DNA of 64,000 bases from Onthophagus taurus (Eukaryota > Arthropoda > Insecta > Coleoptera > Scarabaeidae), in the NCBI RefSeq assembly GCF_036711975.1, contig NC_091976.1, forward strand, positions 10,230,001 through 10,294,000, read 5' to 3'. The position numbers and the translations under genes were made by a program. Under the pieces are notes generated by a model that saw nothing but the letters and a program-made list of their open reading frames with translations, did no database searches and had not been told where the DNA came from. Each line of letters opens with the position of its first letter. Positions within the stretch are counted from its first letter, which is position 1. Positions 41,222 to 52,374 of the stretch are shown here, one piece after another.

Positions 41222-42619
41222 CACTGTTGGAAATAATTCACGAGCACACCCTCTATAATCTGAACGCGTGTGTCTAGCGGAATAAAATTTTGTATGGAAG
41301 TAGTACTAAAGTAGTGTAACTTACTCTCACATGGAGAGCGGCACAACTCTGCTGGGAGGAGAAACATCAATAGCGAGGGTATCCCCCGTGAGCTTCGCGT
41401 ACCATCGCTACACGACGTGGCATGAAGTCTATAAGTCGCTGTATTGTAGCGAGCGGGATGGCCAACCATGCCACCTCAACTCGCCTCCATAGCTCCTCAA
41501 CGTTAGCCGAGGAAGCCGGATAACGTAGAAGTCTCTGACCAGTCATGTCCCAAACCGAGCTAGCCATGGAAGCATTCGTATATTGCTCTTCCACAAAGGT
41601 CTGTACAACACGCCCGATGTGCTGTCGTACGTTATCGTGCATGTATAGCAGACCTGGGAGTCGCCGAACGTAGGGAAGCACAACGGACCGTAGCACCTCA
41701 TCTACGTATCGTTTACCAATCATGGTCTGCTATACACGCAGCATACGTGTACGTCCACCATATGTAATTGCACCCCATACCATAATGCTCGGTTGTCGGT
41801 GGATAGGGCGTTCTTGCACACACTGCTCGAGTAGACGATCACCACGGCTCCGACGAACTAAAATTCGCGCATCACCGGTGCTCAATTCGAATCTTGATTC
41901 GTCGGAAAACAAAATATCCCTCTACTCGACAATCTACTAATGCCTAGCGTCGACCCACCCTTGACGTATGCTGCGGTGCTCGGGTGTTACTGGAATCTGC
42001 TGTATCCCACGACGCGCGCGCAGTCCACTATCTACCAAACGCCGCCGTACAGTTTGCGTAATGAGTGCGCCTTCCTCTGCCGGTGGCCAAACAGCTCCAA
42101 GTTGCCTTGAGGAGGACACACACGACGCTAAAGCGCTGAGCACAAGAGCGCGATCCTCGTGTGCTAGGGACGCGCAGGGCCGTCCTGGCCACGGCTGAAG
42201 GTACCTATGTCCTACCTCAGACCATTCGCGCCATGCCCGTTGCACCGCCGATAACGACCGCTCGAGACGACGCGCAATTTCACAGAACGATACACCCTCA
42301 ATGTGCATACCCACAAACATTCCTCGCTCAAACTCGCTTAAGTAACGCGATCGCCCATCCATTGTGCACAGAGTACTATAACAATCTGGTTCCTCACACC
42401 ACACTAAAAACGACCTGTATTTTCCATCCACTTCGGTCTCCATAGCGACGGAATGTTCCACTTAGAAGGGCGGCTCAGTCAACAATGCCGCGACGGAATA
42501 ACTCAAAACTCCCTGAATAAACTCGTCTACAGTAAACCTTTGTGCTCCGCAAGTATTATGGATTTATCTTCACGCGTTCAGATTATATAGGGTGTGCTCG
42601 TGAATTATTTCCAACAGTG
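41222..42619 (-). mobile_element. Tc1-like transposon, terminally complete
   Basis: 49-bp inverted termini (CACTGTTGGAAATAATTCAC..., one mismatch) at 41222-41270 and 42571-42619, flanked by TA at 41220-41221 and 42620-42621. A single transposase frame runs on the minus strand with in-frame stops. It is the parent type of the fragments at 23309, 25160-25769, 32928 and the 269-bp derivative at 34742. Confidence 0.93.
41367..42461 (-). pseudogene. Tc1-like transposase with in-frame stops
   Basis: One frame from the 42461 start to 41367, broken only by stop codons clustered at about 41910-41942 and at 41730. N-terminal paired-type HTH (YLSEFERGMFVGMHIEGVSF..IARRLERSLSAVQRAWREW), second HTH (EGALITQTVRRRLVDSGLRARR), first catalytic Asp in LFSDESRFEL, IMVWGAITYGGRT, then second Asp in LLYMHDNVRQHIGRVV, where the family normally has DNA..H. 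The third acidic residue lies in the VEELWRRVEVAW region downstream. The stops make it non-functional although both termini are good. Confidence 0.85.
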
Positions 42620-43021
42620 TACTTAAGATCATGTTTTCCTGCATACCCGGGACTTCGTATGACCATACCGACAGCATTTATGGCATTGCACCACTGGTGC
42701 TATATACAGGTGGTCCATTTAACGTGAGACAAGCAATTGTCTCGAAAACGGGCCATTTTACATAAAAATGAACTAAATTAAAGTTGTGCATATGAAGGTC
42801 ACGGCCAATTTTTTAAATGGCACCCTATGTTTTTGATTGCAAAATCAGAATCTATGGATAGAAGCAAAATAATGAAAAAAAAATTACCGTGTGGTTTTGC
42901 CAGTACGACGGCGAAACATCTTTTGTAGACAACATCTAAACAATTTTTTTATTCAAATAGTTTTAAATATTGTTTATTTATTAAAAAATGATTAAACTAT
43001 ACTATTAATAAACAACAAGTA
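42620..43021. other. spacer with a possible TE terminus
   Basis: TA at 42705-42706 followed by CAGGTGGTCCATTTAACGTG looks like the outer end of a mariner-type element, but no partner was found. At 42987-43025 about 40 bp match the end of the LINE gag fragment at 34324-34365. Confidence 0.35.
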
Positions 43022-43880
43022 TAAAATTTATAATAAATGTTCCAATATTTCCCCACTCACTTCAATACATTTATTAAGGTGTAAAGAAAGTTTTAGTAGA
43101 AAGGTACTAAAACTTTCTTTACATCTTAAACGGTTTTCTTAGCTACTATTTCTGCACGCATTACTTATCCGCTCTTTCATGTTTTCTGGCGTAGTCTCGG
43201 TACTTCGCGATAATCATTATCTTTAAGGTCGCCTCACAAAAAAAAATCACGAGGTGTTAAACCAGGTGATCTGGCAGGCCGGGAAATTAGACCTCCCCTT
43301 CCAATCTATCACCCAGCATAATCCCGAGCTTCACGTGTAATATGTGAAAAATGTGCTGACCCATCATTTTATCACCACATATTTTGTCTTTCTTCCCTAC
43401 TCAAATCTACAACTAACGTTGGTTAGACGTCATCTAAAAAAATTCGGTACTTCTCCCCATTCAGCATACCATCAGTAAAGTATGGACCGATCAATTTATC
43501 ACTAAATTATGCTACACCAAACATTAACCGACCAAGGTCGTTGATGTTCTACTTCACGCAACCATCTCGGATTTTCAACGCTCCAATAGTGCATGTTATG
43601 TCTATTGACTTGTCCTTTGTTTGTAAAAGTAGACTCATCCGAGAATAGCACGTTATCAAAGAAATTGACGTCCAACCGCATTCGTTCTGGTGCCATAAAG
43701 CTGTTGATGCAATGAAATGTGGTATGGGTGATATTTGTTGCGTTTTAATACTCAGTTGCAATTCGTCAATTGCAAGACGTCGAGTGCTAACTTGAGGATT
43801 TACCTCAACGCTAGCTAATACCGCAATTTGTTTTTCTTCTTCCACATTTCCAGTGTTAGTGAAATCATTCATAACTCTGT
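43022..43880 (-). pseudogene. decayed mariner-like transposase
   Basis: Minus-strand frames read VNPQVSTRRLAIDELQLS (43872 start) and, in another frame, MAPERMRLDVNFFDNVLFSDESTFTNKGQVNRHNMHYW followed by WSVNVWCSII. These parallel the better-kept transposase at 44248-45317 (NPGISTRRMAIQFEI, ILFSDEAQFTRDG..NYHNNHRW, FSINVWCGI). The right part toward 43030 contains only scattered matches and an 18-bp perfect hairpin. Several frame changes are needed, so it is an older, diverged relative. Confidence 0.65.
43081..43122. repeat. perfect 18-bp hairpin
   Basis: GTAAAGAAAGTTTTAGTA (43081-43098) and its exact reverse complement (43105-43122) enclose a 6-base loop GAAAGG. It lies at the 3' end of the decayed transposase, where the left arm fits the expected coding sequence and the right arm is an inverted copy of it. 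Confidence 0.85.
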
Positions 43881-44062
43881 GGTATTTCTCGAAGGCGTAT
43901 TTCGATCAGGAAAACGTTCTTATAAAACCGCTATATAACAATGTTGTATATATTGTATAATGATTTTAAGCAAATTTTACTGGAGTTTACATTGCGTTTG
44001 AAAAGTGCGATATAAAATAGTTATGTTACAGTGATATTTTGTCGGTGGTTAAAGCTTTTATA

Positions 44063-45543
44063 CAGGGTGATTCGGGAGGAAATGGAAAGATTTTAAGGAC
44101 ATGTCTAGGAAGCTAAAATAAGCAAAATAAGCCCATATGTTCAAATCCGATTTTCATTTGTTTGAGATATTTTGAACAATAATAATTTCAAAATTAAAGC
44201 AAAATTTATTACTAAACTAACAAACCAAAAAAACAAGTAGCATTAATTCACATTAAATTTTCGAAAACTCCACCACCCACTTCGATACACTTATTTGCGC
44301 GTTTATAAATGGACCTGGTAGCCAGTTTCAGTGAACAATGATTCGCTCTAATGAACGCCGCAGCATTAAGAATACGATCTAGTAGCGCATCCCTTGTGTC
44401 CACTTTCCTAGCATAAACTAAGGACTTCATCCATCCCCAAAGACAAAAATCTAGGGGAGTGAGGTCCGGTGATCTCGGTGGCCAAGGGTGCGGGCGGGCC
44501 TCCTCTGCCAATCCAGCGATCGCCGAAATGCGTATTTAGAAAATTCCTCACATTATTTGAATAATGAGGGGGTGCTCCATCATGTTGGAAGATCATACGT
44601 TGTCGAATATTCAAAGGTACATCGCCCAATATTTCCTCTAAATGGTCTTCCAAAAAATGTAAATAACCTTCCCCAGTAAGACGGCCATCCAACACAAAAG
44701 GACCAAACAACTGATCATTTAGAATGCCGCACCATACATTAATACTAAACCGATGTTGGAAATTGTGTTCTTGCGTGGCATGGGGATTTTCGTCCGACCA
44801 TCGATGATTATTATGGTAATTGTTAATTCCATCTCGAGTAAATTGAGCTTCATCAGAAAATAATATGCATTTAAGTAATCTTCTGTTTTCACGAATCCAT
44901 TGACAAAATTGTAGTCTTAATGGATAATCGGCTTCTTGGAGATTTTGTACTTTCTGCAAATGAAAAGCGTTTAAGCCTTGCTGCTTTAATGTTTTCCAAA
45001 CCATTGTTTGTGGAATTTCAAATTGTATTGCCATGCGCCTTGTACTTATCCCTGGATTATTTTCTACAACATCCAGAATATTTTCTTCATGTTCCAAACT
45101 GAGCCCTTGCTGTTTTTCAGAAACAATGCTTGCACTTGGGAACATTCAACTTTCGCCAGCACGTGTAAAAACAGTTTGAAACACTTGCCTATTAGGAATT
45201 CTTCGATTCGGAAAACGACGTCGATACTCTTCTACTGAACGAACAGTATTACCATTACAAAAACCATAAACAAACACCATATCTGCATATTCTCTATGAC
45301 TGAAAATGTGAGGCATTTTTATTATTTCGTAACAATTACAACTATCACTTTAATTAACATTTTGTTTCAAATTGTCATATAGGATAACGTTGTCAAACAT
45401 AACTTGATTAACTTTTTAAAAAGAAAAACCTAATTATCTCGGAAACAAATGAAAATCGGATTTGAACATATGGGCTTATTTTGCTTATTTTAGCTTCCTA
45501 GACATGTCCTTAAAATCTTTCCATTTCCTCCCGAATCACCCTG
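44063..45543 (-). mobile_element. mariner-superfamily transposon with 101-bp perfect TIRs
   Basis: Inverted termini 44063-44163 and 45443-45543 (CAGGGTGATTCGGGAGGAAA...) are identical over 101 bp and flanked by TATA/TA. The transposase on the minus strand needs only one stop and one shift to be continuous. This is a recent insertion of an IS630-Tc1-mariner group element with an HTH of the DUF4817 kind. Confidence 0.93.
44248..45317 (-). pseudogene. mariner-like transposase, two lesions
   Basis: The ATG at 45317 starts MPHIFSHREYADMVFVYGFC...SVEEYRRRFPNRRIPN (DUF4817-type HTH). An in-frame TGA at 45146-45148 follows ARAGES-like residues, and the frame resumes with MFPSASIVSEKQQG. Catalytic core: CILFSDEAQFTRDG (first Asp), RMIFQHDGAPPHYSNNVRNFLN (second Asp), and, after a frameshift near 44500 in a G/C run, WPPRSPDLTPLDFCLWG (third Asp). 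The DNA-binding N-terminus and all three acidic residues are present. Length near 350 residues fits the family. Confidence 0.88.
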
Positions 45544-45680
45544 TATAGCTCCCAAAAAAGAAGAATGATCTGTATTCACACAAACACGTTATGATAGATC
45601 CTACTACAAAATAGAAAGGCTTTAAATTAATATTGACCGTGTGGGACGTTGTCAATTTAAGTACACACACATTTAAGAGG

Positions 45681-47790
45681 ATGTCAGATTTACTAAGTCG
45701 ATGGAAGAAAATTAAAAGAAGTGAAAATATGTTAGGGGAAAATCCTAAAAGGATATTAATTGAAAATTCAGGGACACAATTAAATACAACAACTCATTGT
45801 AAACCACAAACAAAGGTCGCTACAGTACAGAATGATTCACCGAGTCTAAGAGGATGCAGTGACTACGAAAAGGCAACCGAGAGTTTGTTAGTTGAACTAT
45901 AATCTAACGGTAACAATGATTTAGAAACATTAGAGCTCAATAAAAAGGTAACATTTAGAAGTGATATAAGAAAATGGGCAGTTCAATATCACATATCTCA
46001 CTTAGCACTAAGAGACTTTTTCATATCATAAATCAGAATTTTCCAATTGTACTTCCTCAAGATCCCAAAACTTTGTTAAAAACTTATCTAACTATTACGA
46101 TGATAAAAGTAGGGAATGGGCATTATTGGCATAAGGGTTTTGAATGTGCATTAAAGCAAATTGTTTCCCAAATGTCAGACCCTCCAGCCTATATATTTCT
46201 GTAAATATTAATTTAGATGGATTACCTATATACAAAAGTAGTAGAATTGAATTTTGGCCGATATTGTTCAATATTCATGAATTGCCTGAAGTGCGACCAA
46301 TGATCACTGGTATTTATTGTGGCAAAGGAAAACCCGCTGATTTGTCGGCTTATTTACAACCTTTTACAAAAGAAGCAAAGGTAATATTATCAAAAGGTTT
46401 AATAATCGATAATAAGAAAGTTATAGTGAAATTAAGATGCTTTATATGCGATTCGCCTTCTAGAGCTTTTGTGAAAGGTAAGACTGAAACATTAAATAAA
46501 TGAAACACTAAATATTTCTAAAAAAATACCATAACAATTTACTTTTTTATGATAAAATATGTTTTTCTGCAGGTGTTGCAAACTTTAATAGCAAACAAGG
46601 ATGTCTTAAATGTACCACAATAGGTGAATATTCTTATATATCTCATACTGTCTATTTTCCAACATCAGGATGCAAGAAAAGAACAGATGCTGCTTTTCGC
46701 AAAAAAGCATATGGTTCACATCACAAACAAGAGACTCCACTAACCTCGCTAGATATAGATATGATTGAAGACTTTCCAATTAGTGATTCTCTTCATTTAA
46801 TTGATTTAGGTATAATGAAGAAGTGTTTATTGGGTTGGAGAGATGGTAGTTTTGGCAACTATAGAAGTAAATGGTCTGCAAGGGAAATTAGCTCTGTTTC
46901 AAATTTCCTGCAGAACTGTAAAATGCCTTCTGAAGTTCATAGAGCTGTTCGTGGTTTAGACGTTTTATGTCACTGGAAGGGTACAGAGTATCACACATTT
47001 TTGCATTATCTTGGAACAGTGATACTAAAAGACGTATTATCTTTAGATATATACGAACATTTTTTGAAATTATTTTGTGCAATAACTATTTGCTCATGTA
47101 ATACCTACAAATGTTTTCTGACGTTAGCTCAAACGCTACTTGAAAGTTTTGTAGAGGACTCTGCCGATATCTATGGAGAAAATTTTATTACCAGCAAAAG
47201 TACACAATCTCACACATTTAGTCGATAAAGTTCGAAGAATCGGACCTTTGCCTTCTTGTAATGCTCATCCTTTTGAAAATAGATTATATTTAATCAAGAA
47301 CTTGTTAAGAAACGGAAATTTGCCAGTGGCACAAGTAGCGAAACGTATGAGTGAAGTTATACATTGTGAAATGGATTATTTCAGATTTAACAAAAATTTA
47401 ACTTTTCCAATACTCAAAGAAAAAAGTGAAGAAGGATTCTTTATTAAAATTGAATTTAATGGGTATTTTTTATCCACAAGAAAGCATGATAAATGGTTCT
47501 TAGACTTTGATAATAATATTGTAGCTATGAAATGTGCCTTACTAGTAGATGGGAAAATAATTATAAGAGGTAACGTCATTTGTGACTTGAAAGATAGTTT
47601 TGAAAGACCTATCAAGTCATGTTACCTAAATATTTTTAAATCAATTTCTACTGATTCATCGTACATCAAAACCTGTCCAGTAAATAATATAAAATGTAAA
47701 CTTGTAACCATAGAGTATAAAACTGAAGTTGTACCTATTCTACATACTTTACAAAACAAAACGATAAATATTTCGCTTAAATTTATTTAG
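45681..47790 (+). pseudogene. CACTA-like (tnp2-type) transposase gene with an intron
   Basis: The likely start is the ATG at 45681 (MSDLLSRWKKIKRSEN). Further pieces: KTLLKTYLTITMIKVGNGHY, then VNINLDGLPIYKSSRIEFWPILFNI (typical of tnp2 proteins: first Asp with LDGL, then FWPI), KPADLSAYLQPF, CDSPSRAFVKG. A 95-bp intron at 46478-46572 (GTAAG...CTGCAG) follows; exon 2 gives VANFNSKQGCLKC, DFPISDSLHLIDLGIMKKCL, LDVLCHWKGTEYHTFLHYLG and, after a one-base shift near 47195, VHNLTHLVDKVRRIGPLPSCNAHPFENRLY. Stops and shifts at about 45902, 46020, 46190 and 47195 disable it. A CACTA/EnSpm origin is inferred from motif order; no CACTA termini were found. Confidence 0.65.
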
Positions 47791-48504
47791 ATTATTCTAC
47801 ATCTTCACCTCTCTCACAATCCATCATGCTTTCTATGTCTTTCATAACCTATAATTAAAAAAAGCTATAGTAGTATAGTAATGCCGGTTCTGGACCGGAA
47901 ATGGCTCCGGCTCCCGCGTCACGTGTGACGTCACAGATGGTGTGGCGTAATGTATGACGTCATGGAGTGCGCCATCTGTTGGAGAGTGTCGGCGGTGTGG
48001 GTAATGTAGGTTTCTGTTGTGGTGGGGGTGAAGCACCTTCCGGCCCGCGAGTGCATGCAGGCGCCTACCGGTGGGGCGGTGTGGATGGGTTAGATTAAAA
48101 TGAATTAAGTAAATAACAGTTAAACAATTTTATTTAATACAATCTAAAATCATTGTTGAGAAAATCATACAATTTTGACGCATGGCAGTTGGAAAAAATA
48201 TACAACTATAACTAATGGTAATAAATATAATTATTACCATTATTGTAGTATCCTACAATTTCTTTTCTTCAAATTTTTTTTAACATTACCCCTAATATAT
48301 TTAAACAGATTAACGACACTGAACCTCTGATGATCGAAGATGCATCTTTCATCGCTGTGGTTGTTGTAGATTGATCTTGTTTTGCGGAGGTGCCTCCTCC
48401 TTTCTTAGAATTTTTAAGTTTAATACTTACTTTAGGATCTTCCTCCATAGGTTCTGAACCAATACTAACTGTCTTCAACCGGAGTAGTTGATAATGAAAA
48501 TTAT
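47791..48504. other. spacer with a GC-rich patch
   Basis: 47880-48095 is much richer in G and C than anything around it. It contains CACGTG (47920-47925), two TGACGTCA motifs (47926-47933, 47955-47962) and an inverted pair CAGATGG/CCATCTG (47934-47940, 47972-47978). No coding region or RNA gene recognised; it could be a TE end or a promoter remnant. Confidence 0.4.
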
Positions 48505-49331
48505 TTATATTTCGAATATCAGCTGTATAGGCTCTTTATAAGGATCCCGACACTGAATTCGCCCATAGACAGTGCCACAATTTACTATTTTCCACCACGC
48601 ATATTTGTGTAAGGAAAAATATGACTGGACGAACTTTTTCAGGTTCTTTAAAAAAAAAGTTTTTGATGCAGAAACATTTTTTTCGTCAAATAATCGAACC
48701 GTTAAATTTACAATCTGTCGTTCAAGTGACGATGGGAAAATTACTTTGTCCGAAAGAGTAGGTGCTAATTTTAAAATACTTTCTTTTTCAGATAAATACA
48801 ATAATTTTATAAGGGAGAAGGGAGCAGGCTGTATTTCATATTCGTTTTGTTAATTTAACACAGGAATGAAAAAGGTTTTGTCAGAATCTTTCAGATTTAA
48901 CCAATTATTCTTAATTCTTTTAAATATATGTACCGTATCAAATAAAATAAATATTTTGTTATTTTCATCATAAGGATTTTGGAAGGAAGATAAAAGGTTC
49001 TTCCATTTAAAAACCCAATCATTTTTCTATTAACAGAATTGTTATCTGAAATAACTGTAATTGTAATATAGCCTATATCTGTTAGAATTCTGAGCACTTC
49101 TTTTAACATTTCTAATAGTAAGGGAGCTTTTAAAGTTTTTATTGGGTACATAGCAACAATATCTTTGTTTTTAGAAAGAACAGATGTAATCATGAACGCT
49201 TGTACCATTGATGGTACTTCTTTTTTGTCAGTACAAAAGCCTCGCAATTTACCACCTTTATAAGATATATCACCTTTAATATAAATTTCATCCAACATAA
49301 CATTTACACATTTTTCATGGTCCTTGAGCAA
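48505..49331 (-). pseudogene. P-element-like (THAP9-like) transposase remnant
   Basis: The minus strand reads VMLDEIYIKGDISYKGGKLRGF (first acidic motif of the P-element RNase H-like fold), AFMITSVLSKNKDIVAMYPI, LRILTDIGYITITVISDNNSVNRKMI (second Asp). In a shifted frame near 48950 it reads LFDTVHIFKRIKNNWLNLKDSDKTFFIP, the HxxK.xRN block, then YLSEKESILKLAPTLSDKVIFPSSLERQIVNLTVRLF. The order matches P/THAP9 transposases. No THAP domain or C-terminus could be found in the flanks, and frame changes near 49000 and 48860 mark it as dead. Confidence 0.7.
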
Positions 49332-50376
49332 CGTATTGAAGAATTCGCACCTTATTCTTTATTTCCAACTTCACGTACAACATCTTCAAATATACCGGGT
49401 GTGGTAAAATGACATAATGACATGACCTTAAGTACGGAGTGGGGAAGCATTACGGCCTTTTATTTTACGTAGGTCTCGGTAGGGTGCATAACCCCTGCTA
49501 GCAGGTTAACAACGCATTTACCAACAATATCCGTAGTCTCATTGGCATTTATGCAAATGTAGTTGTCTAACAATTTATTTTTGATAGGTTCCATCACCTT
49601 AGTATATACTTTAGGTAGATAAAACCTACGTAAAGTCGATCATCAGGTACAATTACATTATTTAACTATTATTTAGAGTTTTTTTATTAAAAAAACGTTT
49701 TATTTATTTAACTTTTATTTAAAATTATAATTTATTACTTAAGACTTTATGAATACGGAAACTCGAACACCGCATCGACGATTGGAGTACTTCGTGGAGT
49801 CGGAATTACAATTCCCCGATGTCGAAGTACTCGCAGTTATTTATAACAATTAATTGCTGACGCTTCATATTCGGTAATTACAGTTGTTAAGGGGCGGCTA
49901 CATTTAGTAACTTCTCGCGTCTTAAAGTGAGCCAAGGATTGGGAGAGCTTCTCTCGGGACTTGGGTTAGTGAGTTTTCGCTATCCTAGACTTTTTGCCCT
50001 TTTCTAAAACAAAGTAAAATAATGATTACAATAATTCTGCGTATGGTGGGAATAAGTACATAAGTCAAAATCAGTCACTTTTCAGGAGAGGGTAAAAACT
50101 TATTCATTTTAAAATAAAACAACATAGTAGTAATATCTTTTAATAAAGTGACATCTCTCACCATTTCACACCCAGTGCATTCAATTTTAATTGAATACGC
50201 ACTGGGTGTAACGAGTTTTGAGCGACTTGTTACATCTGCCAAATAACATACATAACAACATTGTGAAACAAATACATAATATTGAGTGATGTGATCGGCC
50301 ACATACTGAAAACATAAACGTTTTCTACTTAACCCTATAATACTAACCATAAAATATAACACTTTATTACTAATCA
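49332..50376. other. spacer; solo-LTR-like and palindromic sequence
   Basis: No gene recognised. 49745-50000 has a composition and layout that could be part of an LTR, but I found no TG...CA pair with a target duplication. 50075-50377 holds a 100-residue minus-strand frame (RKRLCFQYVADHITQYYVFV) that matches nothing I know. 50168-50209 is a palindrome. Confidence 0.35.
50168..50209. repeat. 42-bp palindrome
   Basis: ACACCCAGTGC ATTCAATT is mirrored by AATTGAAT AC GCACTGGGTGT: 19 paired bases with a 2-base bulge and a TT loop. Confidence 0.85.
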
Positions 50377-50470
50377 TACGTAAAATTTACGTAGATATGT
50401 AAAAATAAATAAATAAAACATTTTGCTAAGAATAATTTTTGTTTATTATAACAAAAAATAATTTGTAAGC

Positions 50471-51340
50471 TTATAAAGCAATAAAAAACGAAATCCTAAA
50501 CTGACAAACAATTGACTTGGTTGCAGGGTTTCTCGTCATTTGCCATTCACGTCGCAGGCTGTTTTTCTGGTTTATAATAGATTGGATTTTTGATGGCGGG
50601 AGATAATTATCAAACTGCGGTTTACATTTGGGGAATGATGATTGTTTTATACAAATATTGATTGTTTCTGTGAGAAGCTGTACACTTTGGTCAATTGACT
50701 TTTGGGTATTTAGACTGTAGTCGTTATTATTGAAGGTATTCTCAAGTGCGCCTTTAAACAAAAGCCAGTTAGTTACTAGTTTGTTGTTATTTTTGGTAAG
50801 ACACGGTGAGGTTTTGAACGATAAAATCATAGGAAGGTGGTCTGAATCCAAATCTACCACCACTTCTTGATTTATTAATTTATTGAAATTTTTAGTCAAT
50901 ACGACGTCTAGAATGTCGGGTTGGTAATCATTTCTATGTGGATAGTATGTGTATGTATTAGGTGCGTGCACTATGAAGTTGTATATTGAGGACAAATTTA
51001 ATAGTTTAATTCCCGCTTGGTTATTAGCTCTACATCCCCAAGCTGTGTTCTTACTGTTTATGTCACCCAACATCAGAATTTGGCGGTTAGTATTGAAGAT
51101 TGATTTTATATCCTCCTCAATGAGGGGTTTATTGGGTTGCTTGTAAGCACTAAAGATGTTAAGGGTAGAGTTATCAGTAAGTGTAATTTCTATACCGATA
51201 ATTTCAATATTACTGCAGTTAACTAATAGGAGTTGTTGATTCGTGAACTTTTTTTTTAATTAATACAGCCACCCCTCCAAGCTATGCGATTATTTCTGTC
51301 CTTACGATAGATTTTGTAACCTGGAATTGTGAAATTCTCA
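50471..51340 (-). pseudogene. Jockey-B endonuclease region
   Basis: Minus-strand frames read VPGYKIYRKDRNNRIAWRGG and VAVLIKKKF near 51330-51240, then FSAYKQPNKPL, MLGDINSKNTAWGCRANNQAG (51073 on), YYPHRNDYQPDILDVVLTKN and VDLDSDHLPMILSF, the last being the SDH active-site block of LINE endonucleases. The frame ends at 50471 after LRREWQMTRNPATKSI, the linker that precedes RT. RT itself is missing. Shifts near 51250 disable it. Confidence 0.75.
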
Positions 51341-51678
51341 TTTAGAGCCAGATGTTTTGGAGATCGTATAGAATTATATTTGCGTTATTAATCATTTTTC
51401 TGGAGAATATTGGAGAGGTTTGTTAAAATTAATGTTTTTAATTGGTGCAGAAGCGGTTGTAAGTATGAAAGTATGGCAGATATTATGGTATTAACGATGG
51501 GATCAGTTGAGGAAGTTGTAGGTTCATTTAAATTTTGTGGTGTATTTGTATTTTTAATTGCATTTGCGTAGGTTTTATTGGGATTATTAGAAGAATTGGG
51601 TAGGATTGAGTTGGGTTGTGCACTTAAGGATGGAATGGTTAATTCGTGCCGTCTTTGTCGACTTGTGGTAGGTTTGTT

Positions 51679-52116
51679 TCAAGAATTAATTTGTTCTAGA
51701 TAGTATTTACATTCCCTGTAATTAGCTGGGTGATTTTCATTACAGTTAACACATTGAGGTGGATCGCTAGTAGGTTTCGGACATTCATTAGTTAAATGAT
51801 TTTCTTTACATTTGACACACCTTGGTGGCATTGCGCAGTAATTTTTGGTATGACCGTATCGTTGACAACGATAACATTGTGGAACAGAGCGAGAAGCGCG
51901 TCTGGCTTCTACGGTTACAATAGTGTGGTCAAGTTTATTCAACTTGAAGATTTCTGATGCTTTTTCGGTCACCGTGAGTTCGATAGCGCATATGGGTATT
52001 GCTATCTTATTTTTGTTATACAATCTACTTACTTTTAATACTGGGAAACCTTGTTCGATTAGTAAATTTGTTATTTCTTCTTCTGTCAGTGACGGGGGAA
52101 TATGTCTGATAACCAC
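51679..52116 (-). pseudogene. Jockey-B ORF1 C-terminal part with zinc knuckles
   Basis: 145 residues: an RNA-binding-like segment (VIRHIPPSLTEEEITNLLIEQGFPV, typical of the domain before LINE knuckles) and three knuckles, CYRCQRYGHTKNYC, CVKCKENHLTNEC and CVNCNENHPANYREC. It follows the same plan as Jockey-A ORF1 but with little identity outside the Cys/His pattern. The upstream part (52116-52359) has only broken frames. 51341-51678 is degenerate ORF1-to-ORF2 linker without a clear product. Confidence 0.75.
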
Positions 52117-52374
52117 CGAAAGTGGTTTGGAATCTGGGTTTCTATAGGTGTAGTGGTCTATTTTACTGGTTTTATAATGGTTAATTAAGGTCTGAAAATC
52201 ATCTTCAGTGGTTATGTTTATTTTAGTTGTATCAGTGGAATAATGTATTGTGAATTCACATTTTACTAATTTTTTTATATCCTTAAGAATTTCTTGATGG
52301 TTAAAAGACCCTTTTAGAAATATTGGTGGAATTCGTTTAATTTTTAATTTTAATTTTATATACGTAAAATTTAC

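Larger units (their letters stand above)
50391..52359 (-). mobile_element. Jockey-B LINE, internally deleted
   Basis: Direct repeats ATACGTAAAATTTAC (50376-50390 and 52360-52374) bound an element that carries an ORF1 region and the endonuclease, then goes straight into an A/T-rich 3' end (AATAAATAAATAAAA-type on one strand) without any RT. Both ends therefore look original and the RT was lost from the middle. It is AT-rich, unlike Jockey-A. Confidence 0.6.

Noticed and set aside
50075..50377. 100-residue frame as a gene
   Set aside because: No motif recognised and it runs through the 42-bp palindrome; kept only as a remark.
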